Notes under the pieces: model-generated | The model's input: only the letters and a program-made list of their open reading frames with translations | The model's database searches: none | Told to the model about the DNA's origin: nothing | Shown here: positions 8,058 to 17,472 of the stretch, one piece after another | How the letters are laid out: each line of letters starts with the position of its first letter | Position numbering within the stretch: the stretch's first letter is position 1 | DNA from: an uncultured Bacteroidales bacterium | Lineage (GTDB): Bacteria; Bacteroidota; Bacteroidia; Bacteroidales; WCHB1-69 | Assembly (NCBI GenBank): GCA_946407715.1 | Contig: CAMJPH010000007.1 | Location: 1-49,099, forward strand | Length of the DNA stretch: 49,099 bases | Direction: 5' to 3' | Translations under genes and position numbers: made by a program

Positions 8058-10514
8058 CTATTCCTGCACATACACGCGGGGAACGCGCTGCGAAATACGG
8101 GTCATCAACTCATAGCTGATTAAACCGGCGGCTTCCGCCATTTCCGAAACAGTGTTGCCCTCGCCATAGACGATGACCTCATCGCCTTCATGTACACGCA
8201 ACCCCGTGATGTCCAACATGCACATGTCCATGCAGACTTTGCCGATGACGGGGACCTTCTGCCCTTGCACTAACACTTTTCCACGACCGTTGCAAAGTTC
8301 GCGCGGATAGCCATCTGCATATCCGATGGGGATAATGGCCACCTGCGTGTCACGCTGCAGCTTCCACGTTCGGTTGTAACCAATCGTCTCGCCAGCGGGA
8401 ATCTTTTTGATCTGGGTGATGACCGTCTTAAGTGTCACTACATTATGCAGTTTTAAAGCCACTTCCGGAATTTCGGTGGAGCCGTACAGCTGGAGACCGA
8501 GGCGCACCATGTCAAACTGCGCTTCCGGAAAACGGATGATGCCCGCACTGTTGAGGATATGGCGCAGTATTTTGTAATCGAAAGCGGCACAAAGCACGTC
8601 GGTCATACGCCCAAAGAGGGCAATCTGCCGACGAGTGAAAGCATCTTCGGCGGGATCTTCGGCTGCGGCCAAATGAGAGAACACCGATGCGATGTGCAGT
8701 TTCGGATTGTTCTTCACGATTCCGATAAGTGGAGGAAGATCTTGTAAATCAAATCCTAAACGATGCATTCCCGTATCCACTTTGATATGGATGTTGAATT
8801 GCGGGATTTCCGGATGCCGTGCCAGCACTTCCTCCAATTGCTGCAAATAGAAGAAGTTGAAGATTTCAGGTTCAAGCCGGTGGTTCACCATCACCTCAAA
8901 GCTGTGTGCCTCGGCACCGAGCACAATGATGGGCGTATCAATACGGCGTTTGCGCAGGCGAACACCTTCGTCCGTATAGGCAACGGCCAGATAATCAACT
9001 CCTTGATCCAACAATGTATTGACCAATTCCACATCACCCAGACCATACGAGGAGGCTTTCACCATGGCCACTATCTTAGTATCAGGGCGCAAACGGTTGC
9101 GATGGAAGTTGAGATTGTAGGCCAACGCGGGAAGATTCACCTGCATTATGGTCAGGTGGGTTTTATGCTGCAACGCATTGACCACCCGCTCGAAATGGAA
9201 ACTCCGGGCTCCCTTCACCAAAATGATTTCATAGGAGATAGGCAGGTCGGACAAATGGGCTAGCAAATCAGCCGTATCGTGAAAGAAAAGTTGCTCTTCC
9301 AAATCGAAAACACCCTTGTACCCTTCAAAACTGCTGCCGACAGCCAACATTCTGGAGATGTGGTGACGTTTCAGCTGCGCACTTAATCGCCGGAAATCCT
9401 CCTCCGTCAATTTCCCAACCTGTTCGAAATCGGAGATAATGAGTGTCTTCTTCGTCATTTGCGTCTGCGTGTCCAAAAAGTTGAGAGCCGCCGACAATGA
9501 GTTGATATCCAAACTGTAAGTGTCATTGATTATCACAGAATGGTTGCGACCTTCCATAATCTCCAATCTCATGCTGATGTGGGAGAGCCTCCCCAGCCGG
9601 CTGTTAATTTCCTCAGGTTGGAATCCGACAACCAACAGTGTCACAATCACATGGGTGACATTCTCCAACGAAGCGCTGTCAATGAACGGTACCGTATATT
9701 CGAAACCTCCGATGACGATGATGGTGCCACCGGACGGAGCGGCATGCATCTGCACGGGATAGGCACTGTCGGAATCACCCCAGGAAACCTTATTCAAATG
9801 GGCATATTCCGGTAGCTGAAGAATCATATTAAGTTCTTGGTTATCATTATGATAAATCAAAACTTCTACATTTTGGAAGAGCTTGAGTTTCTCAATAATC
9901 TTGCGGTTATTGCTCGGGAAAAACTGTGCGTGCGCCGCCCCGATATTGGTGAGAATGCCAATAGTGGGATCGATGATGTCGGCCAAAACCCGCATCTCGT
10001 TAGGTCTGGAAATGCCCGCCTCGAAGACAGCAATATCGTGTTGGTCAGACATTTGCCAGACGGAGAGCGGTACTCCAAGACGGGAGTTATAACTGTCAGG
10101 GCTTTTCACCACCCGATATTTGTCATCTAAAATGGATGTCAGCCACTCTTTGACAATTGTTTTGCCGTTGCTGCCTGTGATGCCGATGACTGGATAATGG
10201 AACTGTTGGCGATGCTTTTGCGCCAACCGCTGCAACGCAGACACAGAATCCTCCACAAAAAGGAAATTGGCATTCTCGCATTGCACGTAGTTTTCCATAA
10301 CCTTGGTAATCACAAAGTCACGAACCCCCATCTGATATAGGGTCGGAATATACAAATGTCCGTCATTCTTTTCCGTTTCGATGGCGAAGAAAAGGGTATG
10401 CTCCGGCACCGTCACCTTGCGACTGTCGATGGCCAATTCCGTGACAAAAGCCTCGGGAGAACCCAAAATAGTCTCCCGAGGCTCTATATAGCGTATAATT
10501 TCAGAAAGTTGCAT
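8058..10514 (-). CDS. murF-alr: Bifunctional MurF / alanine racemase
   Basis: Fusion enzyme of 818 residues for peptidoglycan precursor synthesis. The N-terminal half is UDP-MurNAc-tripeptide--D-Ala-D-Ala ligase (MurF), with ATP-binding GITGSNGKTIVKEW near residue 115 and the Mur ligase middle and C-terminal domains to about 450. The C-terminal half is a PLP-dependent alanine racemase, with the PLP-lysine motif MVKASSYGLG near residue 485, substrate-binding GYNRTW and the catalytic Tyr motif PIGYADGYPRELCNG near 740. One chain thus makes D-Ala and adds D-Ala-D-Ala. This fusion is typical of Bacteroidetes. No -7 box was seen directly upstream; the lipoprotein gene ends 21 bases before it, so read-through is likely. 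Confidence 0.95.
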   Translation of the reverse strand: MQLSEIIRYIEPRETILGSPEAFVTELAIDSRKVTVPEHTLFFAIETEKNDGHLYIPTLYQMGVRDFVITKVMENYVQCENANFLFVEDSVSALQRLAQKHRQQFHYPVIGITGSNGKTIVKEWLTSILDDKYRVVKSPDSYNSRLGVPLSVWQMSDQHDIAVFEAGISRPNEMRVLADIIDPTIGILTNIGAAHAQFFPSNNRKIIEKLKLFQNVEVLIYHNDNQELNMILQLPEYAHLNKVSWGDSDSAYPVQMHAAPSGGTIIVIGGFEYTVPFIDSASLENVTHVIVTLLVVGFQPEEINSRLGRLSHISMRLEIMEGRNHSVIINDTYSLDINSLSAALNFLDTQTQMTKKTLIISDFEQVGKLTEEDFRRLSAQLKRHHISRMLAVGSSFEGYKGVFDLEEQLFFHDTADLLAHLSDLPISYEIILVKGARSFHFERVVNALQHKTHLTIMQVNLPALAYNLNFHRNRLRPDTKIVAMVKASSYGLGDVELVNTLLDQGVDYLAVAYTDEGVRLRKRRIDTPIIVLGAEAHSFEVMVNHRLEPEIFNFFYLQQLEEVLARHPEIPQFNIHIKVDTGMHRLGFDLQDLPPLIGIVKNNPKLHIASVFSHLAAAEDPAEDAFTRRQIALFGRMTDVLCAAFDYKILRHILNSAGIIRFPEAQFDMVRLGLQLYGSTEIPEVALKLHNVVTLKTVITQIKKIPAGETIGYNRTWKLQRDTQVAIIPIGYADGYPRELCNGRGKVLVQGQKVPVIGKVCMDMCMLDITGLRVHEGDEVIVYGEGNTVSEMAEAAGLISYELMTRISQRVPRVYVQE

Positions 10515-10535
10515 TCTACCTGAAAGCTCTATCTA

Positions 10536-11417
10536 CTAATATTCGTACATAACTGTGGCGACATTTGTAAATTCGTCTTCAACAGTTTTGCAAGTCACCT
10601 TGACCGGATAGTTGTCTTCGTATTCGTAAGTATATTCCGATGTTCCAAAAATCTGACCCATATAACTTATTTTCACGGTCAGCGGATTATTCTTGTTCAG
10701 GAAAAGATTTTCGGCAGCATTGCTACTCATTGAAGCAAGGGAACCATACATAGGATTATTCTCGTTATCGTATGTAAATTCTGCCATTTCCGTCATACTC
10801 ATGCCCCAAACGTTAAAATTCACATCCATGGACTTCACATTATCACTACCCCAATTCAATTTTATCTTTACTTGATCGCCTTTAGAGTCCTTGGAACATT
10901 TTTTAACGACAGCTTCCACTTCTGGACAAATCTCAGGCATCATGAGACGCAATGGAAAAATAATATCCTTTTTATCCCATCCTAAATCATCGTCATTCCA
11001 GTCATCAAAGAGGTCTATGTCAATGGCAATCTCACTGATTTTATTTCCTTTGTGCTCAAAATCATAAGTGGCCATTCCAGAGCCATCGGCTGTCATCACG
11101 ATTTTGTCAATTTTCTTACCATCGTATATGTACTCACTGTGAGCGCCACCGCCATCCACAGCAATCAAACGGTTTTTACTGTCGTATGAGAATCGGTTCG
11201 TTAAAGCAAGTGAACCATCATAGTCATAATAATCAATAGCAGTGAGCACATTACCATCCCATTGCCAAACTTCAGACAAAACTTTTTCACCTTCATCATT
11301 CAATGTGAATACTTTCTGAATTTTCTTTGAAGGGTTGTACACACCATCTGGGTCTTTACACGCTGAGAACAAAGCAATTACAGCAATACATAAACAAAAA
11401 ATGATACTTTTTTTCAT
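10536..11417 (-). CDS. Predicted lipoprotein, paralog of the gene at 4438-5322
   Basis: Unrecognised 293-residue lipoprotein. The signal peptide ends in lipobox FSAC (Cys20) followed by KDPDGVYNPSKKIQKV. The body carries repeated beta-type motifs with Tyr-Asp (FSYDSKNRLIAV, YIYDGKKIDKIV, FTYDNENNPMYG, YTYEYEDNYPVKV), reminiscent of degenerate YD or RHS-like repeats. Its length and motif order parallel the lipoprotein at 4438-5322. It is divergent from the TonB-dependent receptor gene and lies upstream of murF-alr. Function unknown; membrane-anchored by inference. Confidence 0.75.
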   Translation of the reverse strand: MKKSIIFCLCIAVIALFSACKDPDGVYNPSKKIQKVFTLNDEGEKVLSEVWQWDGNVLTAIDYYDYDGSLALTNRFSYDSKNRLIAVDGGGAHSEYIYDGKKIDKIVMTADGSGMATYDFEHKGNKISEIAIDIDLFDDWNDDDLGWDKKDIIFPLRLMMPEICPEVEAVVKKCSKDSKGDQVKIKLNWGSDNVKSMDVNFNVWGMSMTEMAEFTYDNENNPMYGSLASMSSNAAENLFLNKNNPLTVKISYMGQIFGTSEYTYEYEDNYPVKVTCKTVEDEFTNVATVMYEY

Positions 11418-11443
11418 AATAATTAATTGTTTTTATAAAGCGG

Positions 11444-11451
11444 CAAAGATA
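11444..11451 (-). promoter_or_regulatory. Promoter of the lipoprotein at 10536-11417, -7 box TATCTTTG
   Basis: Perfect TAnnTTTG followed by CC on the minus strand, 26 bases before the ATG. Confidence 0.65.
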
Positions 11452-11595
11452 CAATTATTATCCTAAGAAAGATAACCTCTCTAGTATAATATTAAGAGCT
11501 CTTTTTGATATTATAAAAACATTGACAGTCATAATATGAGACATGGGTTCAAAAAAGAGTTTGTATTACAATTCTATAGTTATCCTTATTTTGTG

Positions 11596-11603
11596 TATTT
11601 TTG
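11596..11603 (+). promoter_or_regulatory. Promoter of the TonB-dependent receptor, -7 box TATTTTTG
   Basis: Perfect TAnnTTTG followed by CC, 15 bases before the ATG at 11619, implying a very short leader. Confidence 0.65.
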
Positions 11604-11618
11604 CCGTTAATTTACTGA

Positions 11619-13679
11619 ATGAGAAATTATTTGAAATTATATCCCTTAGTGGTTGTGTTTTTGCTGTTTAGCTTTTCTGTTTATGCGCAGAGCAACCGAG
11701 ACAGCATCCGTACACAACGTCTCCGCGAGGTGAACATCAACGCCGATTCGCCGCAGAAGGTTTTTTCCGGACCTGCGGCAGTCCAACAGATTTCCGCGCA
11801 GCAGATTAAACAGTTGCCAACGCTTCAACTATCTGATGCGTTGAAGTATATGTCGGGCGTGGTGGTGCGCGACTACGGCGGCACTGGCGGCATGAAGACG
11901 GTCTCCGTGCGCGGTCTCGGCACCCAACACACGGGCGTTGCTTACGACGACATCGCCCTCACCGACTGCCAGACCGGACAAATCGACCTCGGGAAACTCT
12001 CCCTCGAAAACGTCTCTTCCATCTCCCTTGTGGTCGGCCTTGACGACAAGATTTTCGTTCCAGCAAGGTTGTTTTCGTATAGCAGTCTTCTTAAAATCAA
12101 CACAATAAACATTATTCCTGAAAAACCGTTCAACCTTCGGGTAGGCGGTACCATTGGCATGTATGGTCTCTACTCCCTTCAAGCTGGTGTCACCCACAAA
12201 GTCACTTCCAGAAAGCGCAACGATCGCCTTTTTTTCTGGAATCTGTCGGCAGATGCCATGCGCTCTAAGGGAAATTACCCCTACACGCTCCATTATGGCG
12301 GCGTTCACGACAGCGTTTCCCACGAAATCCGTAAAAATGCGGAGACTAAAACACTGAACACCGAATTTAACGCGGTCTGGCAGATTGACAAAACGCAACG
12401 ATTTAACATTAAGCTTTACTATTACAATTCCGCTCGCGAACTTCCATCCGCCACAATCTTCTACAATTCCGAGTCACATCAGAAGCTGTGGAATCAGAAC
12501 GCCTTCGGACAAGCTCATTACCACAAATATTTTAACGACAGATGGGCTTATCAGGCCAATCTGAAGTTCAACTACGATTATACGAGATACTACGATCCCG
12601 ATTATCTGAATTTGGAGGGTTTTTTGGACAATCGCTACCATCAGCATGAGAGTTATTTCTCTAACACGGTGCAATATTCGCCTATTTTGGAAAAAGATTC
12701 GCTTAAAAATGTACGGAAATTGCAGTTTGCTTTAGCACAAGATGTCTTCTATCAGCAAATGAAAGCCAATTCGCTTGATTATGCACATCCAGGGAGACTT
12801 ACCTCACTTACATCGCTGTCTGCCATTTTAGCTGGAAACCGCTGGAAGTTGAACACAAACATGTTGCTCACATACGTCAACAATATCATACAGGAAAATC
12901 CGAAGATGCAGGATTTCTTCCATTTTTCGCCTTCTATTGGCGGTTCGGTGGAATTGGCAAAAACGGTGCATTTTCGTTTTTTCTACAAGAACATCTTCAG
13001 AATGCCCACATTCAATGACTTGTACTATAGGGAGGTAGGCAATGTTAACCTCAACCCTGAAAAAACGCATCAGTGGAATTTGGGGTTTGTACTGAAGGAG
13101 GCGCATCTGGCAGCCGGAAGAATCACCGTTTCAACCACGTTGGACGGCTATTTCAACATCGTGAAAGACAAAATCGTGGCGTTTCCATCGCACAATCTGT
13201 TTTCCTGGACGATGCTGAACTACGGCAAGGTGTATGTGGCGGGAGTGGAGCTGAACACGTTCTGGCAGTATCGCATAACAGGCCGATATATTCTACGGCT
13301 GAACGGCAATGTCACATTCCAAAAAGCGGTTGACCGTACTGATGAAAACGGCAAAACGTTCAACCACCAGATTCCGTACACGCCATTGTGGTCTGGGTCA
13401 ACGAGTCTGAGCATACAAACACCATGGATAACGGTCACTTACGCTTTTATCGCCTGCGGGAAGCGGTATGCCTTGTCGCAGAACATCCCCGCGAACGAGA
13501 TTCCCGGTTATTTCGACCACAGCATCACGCTAAGCCACGATTTTGATTTCCACAACTCAACTCTCGGACTTAAATTGGAGTTGCTGAATATCGCCGACAA
13601 CCACTACGAAATCATCCGCAACTACCCGATGCAAGGATTCGGATTGCGTTTCAAAGTGGTCTATGATTTCGGGCGGTAA
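11619..13679 (+). CDS. TonB-dependent outer-membrane receptor
   Basis: Outer-membrane active transporter of 686 residues. A signal peptide (ending SVYAQ) leads into a plug domain (about 35-150; VFSGPAAVQQISAQQIKQ, LSDALKYMSGVVVRDYGG, KTVSVRGLG). A 22-strand-type barrel rich in alternating aromatic residues follows and ends in VVYDFGR. There is no N-terminal carboxypeptidase-like domain and no SusD gene beside it, so it is not a Sus-type glycan importer; cofactor or metal-chelate uptake of the BtuB/siderophore kind is more likely. The substrate cannot be read from the sequence. It is monocistronic with its own promoter and a shared bidirectional terminator. Confidence 0.92.
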   Translation: MRNYLKLYPLVVVFLLFSFSVYAQSNRDSIRTQRLREVNINADSPQKVFSGPAAVQQISAQQIKQLPTLQLSDALKYMSGVVVRDYGGTGGMKTVSVRGLGTQHTGVAYDDIALTDCQTGQIDLGKLSLENVSSISLVVGLDDKIFVPARLFSYSSLLKINTINIIPEKPFNLRVGGTIGMYGLYSLQAGVTHKVTSRKRNDRLFFWNLSADAMRSKGNYPYTLHYGGVHDSVSHEIRKNAETKTLNTEFNAVWQIDKTQRFNIKLYYYNSARELPSATIFYNSESHQKLWNQNAFGQAHYHKYFNDRWAYQANLKFNYDYTRYYDPDYLNLEGFLDNRYHQHESYFSNTVQYSPILEKDSLKNVRKLQFALAQDVFYQQMKANSLDYAHPGRLTSLTSLSAILAGNRWKLNTNMLLTYVNNIIQENPKMQDFFHFSPSIGGSVELAKTVHFRFFYKNIFRMPTFNDLYYREVGNVNLNPEKTHQWNLGFVLKEAHLAAGRITVSTTLDGYFNIVKDKIVAFPSHNLFSWTMLNYGKVYVAGVELNTFWQYRITGRYILRLNGNVTFQKAVDRTDENGKTFNHQIPYTPLWSGSTSLSIQTPWITVTYAFIACGKRYALSQNIPANEIPGYFDHSITLSHDFDFHNSTLGLKLELLNIADNHYEIIRNYPMQGFGLRFKVVYDFGR

Positions 13680-13689
13680 GTGAAATCAT

Positions 13690-13719
13690 AAAAAAGGTGG
13701 GGCAAAACTGCTCCACCTT
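13690..13719. terminator. Bidirectional terminator between the TonB receptor and ftsZ
   Basis: A 10-bp stem (AAGGTGGGGC / GCTCCACCTT, one G-T pair, loop AAAACT) lies between two convergent genes. On the minus strand it is followed by TTTTTT, ideal for ftsZ. On the plus strand the following CTATTTTATTT is weaker. Confidence 0.85.
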
Positions 13720-13742
13720 CTATTTTATTTAGATTTGGGAAA

Positions 13743-15164
13743 TTAATCGGCCAAACCGTGAAAGACATCGAAAACATCGTCTTTCAGTTCGTAATACACC
13801 GCGTTGCTGGGTTCTTCCACCGTTGTTTGGGTTTTGTTTTGCGCTGAGGCGAACAATTGTTCATCGCGTTTGATGGCTGGTTCACCCACCATTTTGGCGA
13901 AAATCTCATCGTCATCATAGTCACCACCGTTGAAATTGGAGGTGTTTCCGGATGACAAGTCTGGGAATTGGAAATCTGAGAACACGGGACTATTCGTCTT
14001 GAAATCGGATTTCTGTTCCATTTCAGCAGGTTCAGCCTCTGCCTTGGCTGCGGGCTGTTCGGTCATCTCTGCTGCTGGGGCTTCGATTTTAATTTCAGGA
14101 ACATTGGTCTGGACATTTTCCTCGGTAGTATTCACAATAGTCTCGCCAGTGGTGTTGATGACGATTTCTGACTCTTCCTCATGAACGTTGTCGAAGTTAG
14201 TGACCACAAGGGACAATTTGAGACTGTCACCCAATGTCTCGTCCAGTCCGTGACCCCAGATGAGGTGTACATTTTCGGACTGCATTTCGTCGAAGCGGTC
14301 TTGAAGGATTTCCAGTTCGCCCATGGTGATTTGTTTTGACGGACCGTATGTGACGAAGAAGAGGAAGTTCTTGGCGTTGCTGATGTCGGCATTTTCAAGC
14401 AGAGGGCAGTTGAGCACCTCGTCAAGAACTTGTTGCACACGGTCTTCGCCTTGTGCGGTGGCGATGCCGAGGAGAGCCTTGCCGCTGTGTTCCATGATGG
14501 TCTTCACATCGTTGAAGTCAACGTTCTGACCGTATGTGACTGTAATAATTTCAGCCACGCATTTCACAGCGTTTTTGAGAATATCATCCACTTGTGCGTA
14601 AGCTTCGTTGATGGGCAGGGAATTGTAGTATTTCATGAGGTTCTGGTTGTTGACGATAATCAAAGAGTCAACATATTTGCTCATTTCCTCAATGCCCTCA
14701 GTGGCAGCGTTCATGATGCGTTTACCTTCGAATTTGAAGGGTTCGGTGACTACACCGACAGTGAGGATGCCCATCTCCTTGGCGACTTTTGCGACCACCG
14801 GGGATGCGCCGGTGCCGGTTCCCTTACCCATACCGGCGGCAATGAAGAGCATTTTAGTGTTCTCACCGATGAACTCTCTGATTTCTTTTTCCTTTTCGGT
14901 GGCATATTTTTGAGCCACTTCAGGATTGGCGCCTGCACCGAGGCCGTTGCCCAACAAAAGTTTCTCTTGGATTTTACATGCGTTCAGATGGCATTTGTCG
15001 GTGTTGCAAACCAAGTAGTCAACACCTTGGATGCCTTCGGAATACATGTGTTGCACGGCATTGCTGCCACCGCCGCCTACGCCGATCACTTTGATGTCGG
15101 CAGTGTTCTCTTTAGCTCCGAAATCGGGTGTGAAGTTGATTGATTCTGTCATATCGTTTTTCAT
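13743..15164 (-). CDS. ftsZ: Cell division protein FtsZ
   Basis: Tubulin-like GTPase that forms the division ring, 473 residues. The GTPase core begins IKVIGVGGGGSNAV (about 24-37), has GLGAGANPEVA (about 74) and the catalytic T7 loop NVDFNDV. The tubulin signature reads GMGKGTGTGA: residue 114 is Lys where nearly all FtsZ have Gly (GGGTGTG). After the core there is an acidic, Pro/Glu-rich linker of about 110 residues, a block IFAKMVGEPAIKRDE, which may stand in for the usual PAFLRR-type tail, and 30-40 more residues. Last gene of ftsQ-ftsA-ftsZ. MTES at residue 5 is an alternative start. Confidence 0.96.
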   Translation of the reverse strand: MKNDMTESINFTPDFGAKENTADIKVIGVGGGGSNAVQHMYSEGIQGVDYLVCNTDKCHLNACKIQEKLLLGNGLGAGANPEVAQKYATEKEKEIREFIGENTKMLFIAAGMGKGTGTGASPVVAKVAKEMGILTVGVVTEPFKFEGKRIMNAATEGIEEMSKYVDSLIIVNNQNLMKYYNSLPINEAYAQVDDILKNAVKCVAEIITVTYGQNVDFNDVKTIMEHSGKALLGIATAQGEDRVQQVLDEVLNCPLLENADISNAKNFLFFVTYGPSKQITMGELEILQDRFDEMQSENVHLIWGHGLDETLGDSLKLSLVVTNFDNVHEEESEIVINTTGETIVNTTEENVQTNVPEIKIEAPAAEMTEQPAAKAEAEPAEMEQKSDFKTNSPVFSDFQFPDLSSGNTSNFNGGDYDDDEIFAKMVGEPAIKRDEQLFASAQNKTQTTVEEPSNAVYYELKDDVFDVFHGLAD

Positions 15165-15196
15165 TATTACTTACAGGGTTAATGGTTTTGGCTTTG

Positions 15197-16591
15197 TTAT
15201 GAAATCTGTTCGAACAGTTTGGTCAATTTTCTTTTGAAATCGTCAAGTAGTTTGCGAACATTCCCATCCTTGTCATCAGTGTTTCTGTTGTTGTCGGGTT
15301 GGAAATCATCCTCCCGTTCATCGCGGTGGTTAGTGAATTCCTCTTTTTGTTCGTCCACACGAACACCCTTTGTTTCCTCTTCGATGCCGTATTTGAGCAA
15401 TCCGAGAGCGGTGGAATATTGGGGTTGTTTCAATTCGTTGGACAGGGAGTCGGAGAAACCGACACAGGGGATGCCAGGACGGGTGTTAAGTCCGAGGTCG
15501 TATTGGCAGAGTTCGATGATGTGGCGCAATTTGGAACCGCCGCCAGTGAGTACGAGGCCGGCGCCGTTCTGGAGCATTTTCAAACAACCGGAGCTTTCCA
15601 GCTCTTTCTTCACATAACCCAAAATGTCGTTATGCACGCGGCTGTAGATGATTTTGGCCAGCTGTTCGTCGGTGATGCGCAGAGGTGTCTGCTGATGCGG
15701 GCGCATGATGGTGCTCACACGGTTAGGATTGCTCTTGGCCGGTATGCAGCTGCCGTGGTTGATTTTGAGTTCTTCGGCGGTGTCTTCCGGAATCTTGCAT
15801 ACGTTGGCGATGTCTTTAGTGATGACAGAGCCAGCGAAAGGGATTACCTTGCAGAATTTGGGGTGACCGTTCTGGAAGATGACCATGTCGGTGGTACCGC
15901 CGCCGATGTCAATCAAGGCTACGCCGCGTTGTTTCTCCTCTTCGGTGAGGCAGGCCAAACCGGAAGCCACAGGTTCGAGAATCAAATCCTCGGTTTCAAT
16001 ATTGACATTGGAAATGCAAGTATGTATTTTCTTTATTTCCTGATAGTTTCCTGTGATTACTTGGTAATAGCCAGTGATTTTCGACCCAAGTTCGCCGACA
16101 GGATCCATGGATTCATGGCTGGCGCCGTCGGCAGAATCTTCAATCACGTATTTCTGCGGGATGATGGCGATGATTTTCTGGTCGGGCGGGAGTGCGATAT
16201 TTTCCACATCCCTTTTCATCGAGTCCAGTTCCTCTTGGCTAATCAGCGCGTTGTGGTTGGAGCGGAGAATATAGTGTTTGCAGTTGGTGGTACGGATATG
16301 GCGTGCGGCGATACCGGCATAGACACTGCTGATGTTGTCCATCCGGGCGTGGCTCGAGGCAAGCTGCACAGAGGTCTTGATGCTCTCCTGTGCCTTGAGC
16401 AGGTTCATGATAAGACCGAACTCCACGCCTTTGGAGGCCGATTTCCCATGACCGAGAATTTCAATTTTGCCTCTGTTGTTCAGATAGCCGATAATAGTGG
16501 CTACCTTGGTGGTGCCGATGTCAAGGCCGACGATGAGGTCACTTGCCATATTGTTGATTTCGAAACTGTTGGAAGAGTAATTTTTCTCCAT
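15197..16591 (-). CDS. ftsA: Cell division protein FtsA
   Basis: Actin-like membrane tether of FtsZ, 464 residues. Phosphate-1 motif VGLDIGTTKVATIIG near residue 22, the SHS2/1C domain (about 100-190), phosphate-2 LIDIGGGTTDMVIF near 226 and adenosine motif GLVLTGGGSKLRHI near 345. After a hydrophilic Asp/Arg-rich linker the C-terminus (VRKLLDDFKRKLTKLFEQ) is an amphipathic helix, the usual membrane-targeting sequence. It lies 32 bases upstream of ftsZ and 8 bases downstream of ftsQ, so they form one operon. MASDL at residue 15 is an alternative start. Confidence 0.95.
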   Translation of the reverse strand: MEKNYSSNSFEINNMASDLIVGLDIGTTKVATIIGYLNNRGKIEILGHGKSASKGVEFGLIMNLLKAQESIKTSVQLASSHARMDNISSVYAGIAARHIRTTNCKHYILRSNHNALISQEELDSMKRDVENIALPPDQKIIAIIPQKYVIEDSADGASHESMDPVGELGSKITGYYQVITGNYQEIKKIHTCISNVNIETEDLILEPVASGLACLTEEEKQRGVALIDIGGGTTDMVIFQNGHPKFCKVIPFAGSVITKDIANVCKIPEDTAEELKINHGSCIPAKSNPNRVSTIMRPHQQTPLRITDEQLAKIIYSRVHNDILGYVKKELESSGCLKMLQNGAGLVLTGGGSKLRHIIELCQYDLGLNTRPGIPCVGFSDSLSNELKQPQYSTALGLLKYGIEEETKGVRVDEQKEEFTNHRDEREDDFQPDNNRNTDDKDGNVRKLLDDFKRKLTKLFEQIS

Positions 16592-16599
16592 ACGCGCGG

Positions 16600-17355
16600 T
16601 TATTTTCTTGTTGCTATAATTCTGTTCCGGTAGCGGGCGTCCAATTGAGCGTAAGTGTTGTAGCCTTTGTGGGAAAGCCCTTTTTCGTAAACCGTCTTGA
16701 GGTTCTCGAGTTTTTCATCAGCGTTGTCGAGGTTGCCGAAAAGGACGGTCTGTCCGCCCACGGTCGTTGTGAGTTCCATTTCGTTGCGGTTGTTGAGGTA
16801 TATCTGGCGGAATTGAGCCTGATAGAAGTCGTTTTCATTGATTTTTCGGGTCAGGGCAAGGGCATCCTGAAGTTTTCCGGGGGCCTTCTTTCCTGCTTTG
16901 AAATTGTCGGACACATTGCCATTGACCACCATCAGGTAGTCCTTCATTTTCATGGTGAACGGCACCGCTATGCCCTTGCTATCCACAAAATAATGTTCAC
17001 CGTTAGGGGTGAACACATGCAGGACGATTTCTCTCAACGTGTAGTCTATCACCAGTTTTTTGCCTGCAAAATGCACGAAATTCACCGTTTCGATGAACGG
17101 GTTCTTTTTCAGAAGGTTAGCAACCTCCCCGAGATCGATTTCTTTTATAACCTTACCCACGATTTCGATTTTCGCATCCGAGAGCAGTGATTCGATATCG
17201 GATTGGGTGAGAACCACGCTTTCGTTTTGCGTGTGCGCTACAACCTGAATACGTTCGCACTGTTGTCTCGGCATTTTGACAAACGCCAACACAAGCACCA
17301 CTAATAAAGTGACACTCAACAAGATACGAACTATCGGCTTAACATATTTCATCAA
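16600..17355 (-). CDS. ftsQ: Cell division protein FtsQ/DivIB
   Basis: Bitopic inner-membrane division protein of 251 residues: short cytoplasmic start, membrane segment IVRILLSVTLLVVLVLAFV (about 8-26), a POTRA-like domain (about 35-105, with IDLGEVANLLKKNPFIETVNF and TLREIVLHVF) and a beta domain that includes YFVDSKGIAVPF. These are typical of FtsQ in this phylum. Start M1 or M2 cannot be separated. It opens the ftsQAZ unit, with a promoter just upstream. murC and ftsW, which often precede ftsQ in dcw clusters, are absent here. Confidence 0.9.
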   Translation of the reverse strand: MMKYVKPIVRILLSVTLLVVLVLAFVKMPRQQCERIQVVAHTQNESVVLTQSDIESLLSDAKIEIVGKVIKEIDLGEVANLLKKNPFIETVNFVHFAGKKLVIDYTLREIVLHVFTPNGEHYFVDSKGIAVPFTMKMKDYLMVVNGNVSDNFKAGKKAPGKLQDALALTRKINENDFYQAQFRQIYLNNRNEMELTTTVGGQTVLFGNLDNADEKLENLKTVYEKGLSHKGYNTYAQLDARYRNRIIATRK

Positions 17356-17380
17356 AAACGCGCAATTACTTTTAATCTGA

Positions 17381-17388
17381 CAAAATTA
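17381..17388 (-). promoter_or_regulatory. Promoter of ftsQ-ftsA-ftsZ, -7 box TAATTTTG
   Basis: TAnnTTTG match on the minus strand, 25 bases before the ftsQ ATG, in the 117-base gap after nadK. It suggests the division genes are transcribed independently of buk-nadK. Confidence 0.55.
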
Positions 17389-17472
17389 AAAATAATACGG
17401 TTTTATCTTTTTGTATTCCGATAAAAAAATAAACACAAAATTGTTGAAAATGGCACCCCGTTTTGGCGGTTT

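Noticed and set aside
15299..16633. Long + strand frame (444 codons) opposite ftsA
   Set aside because: It is the antisense shadow of ftsA, whose motifs are unmistakable; the translation has no family features.
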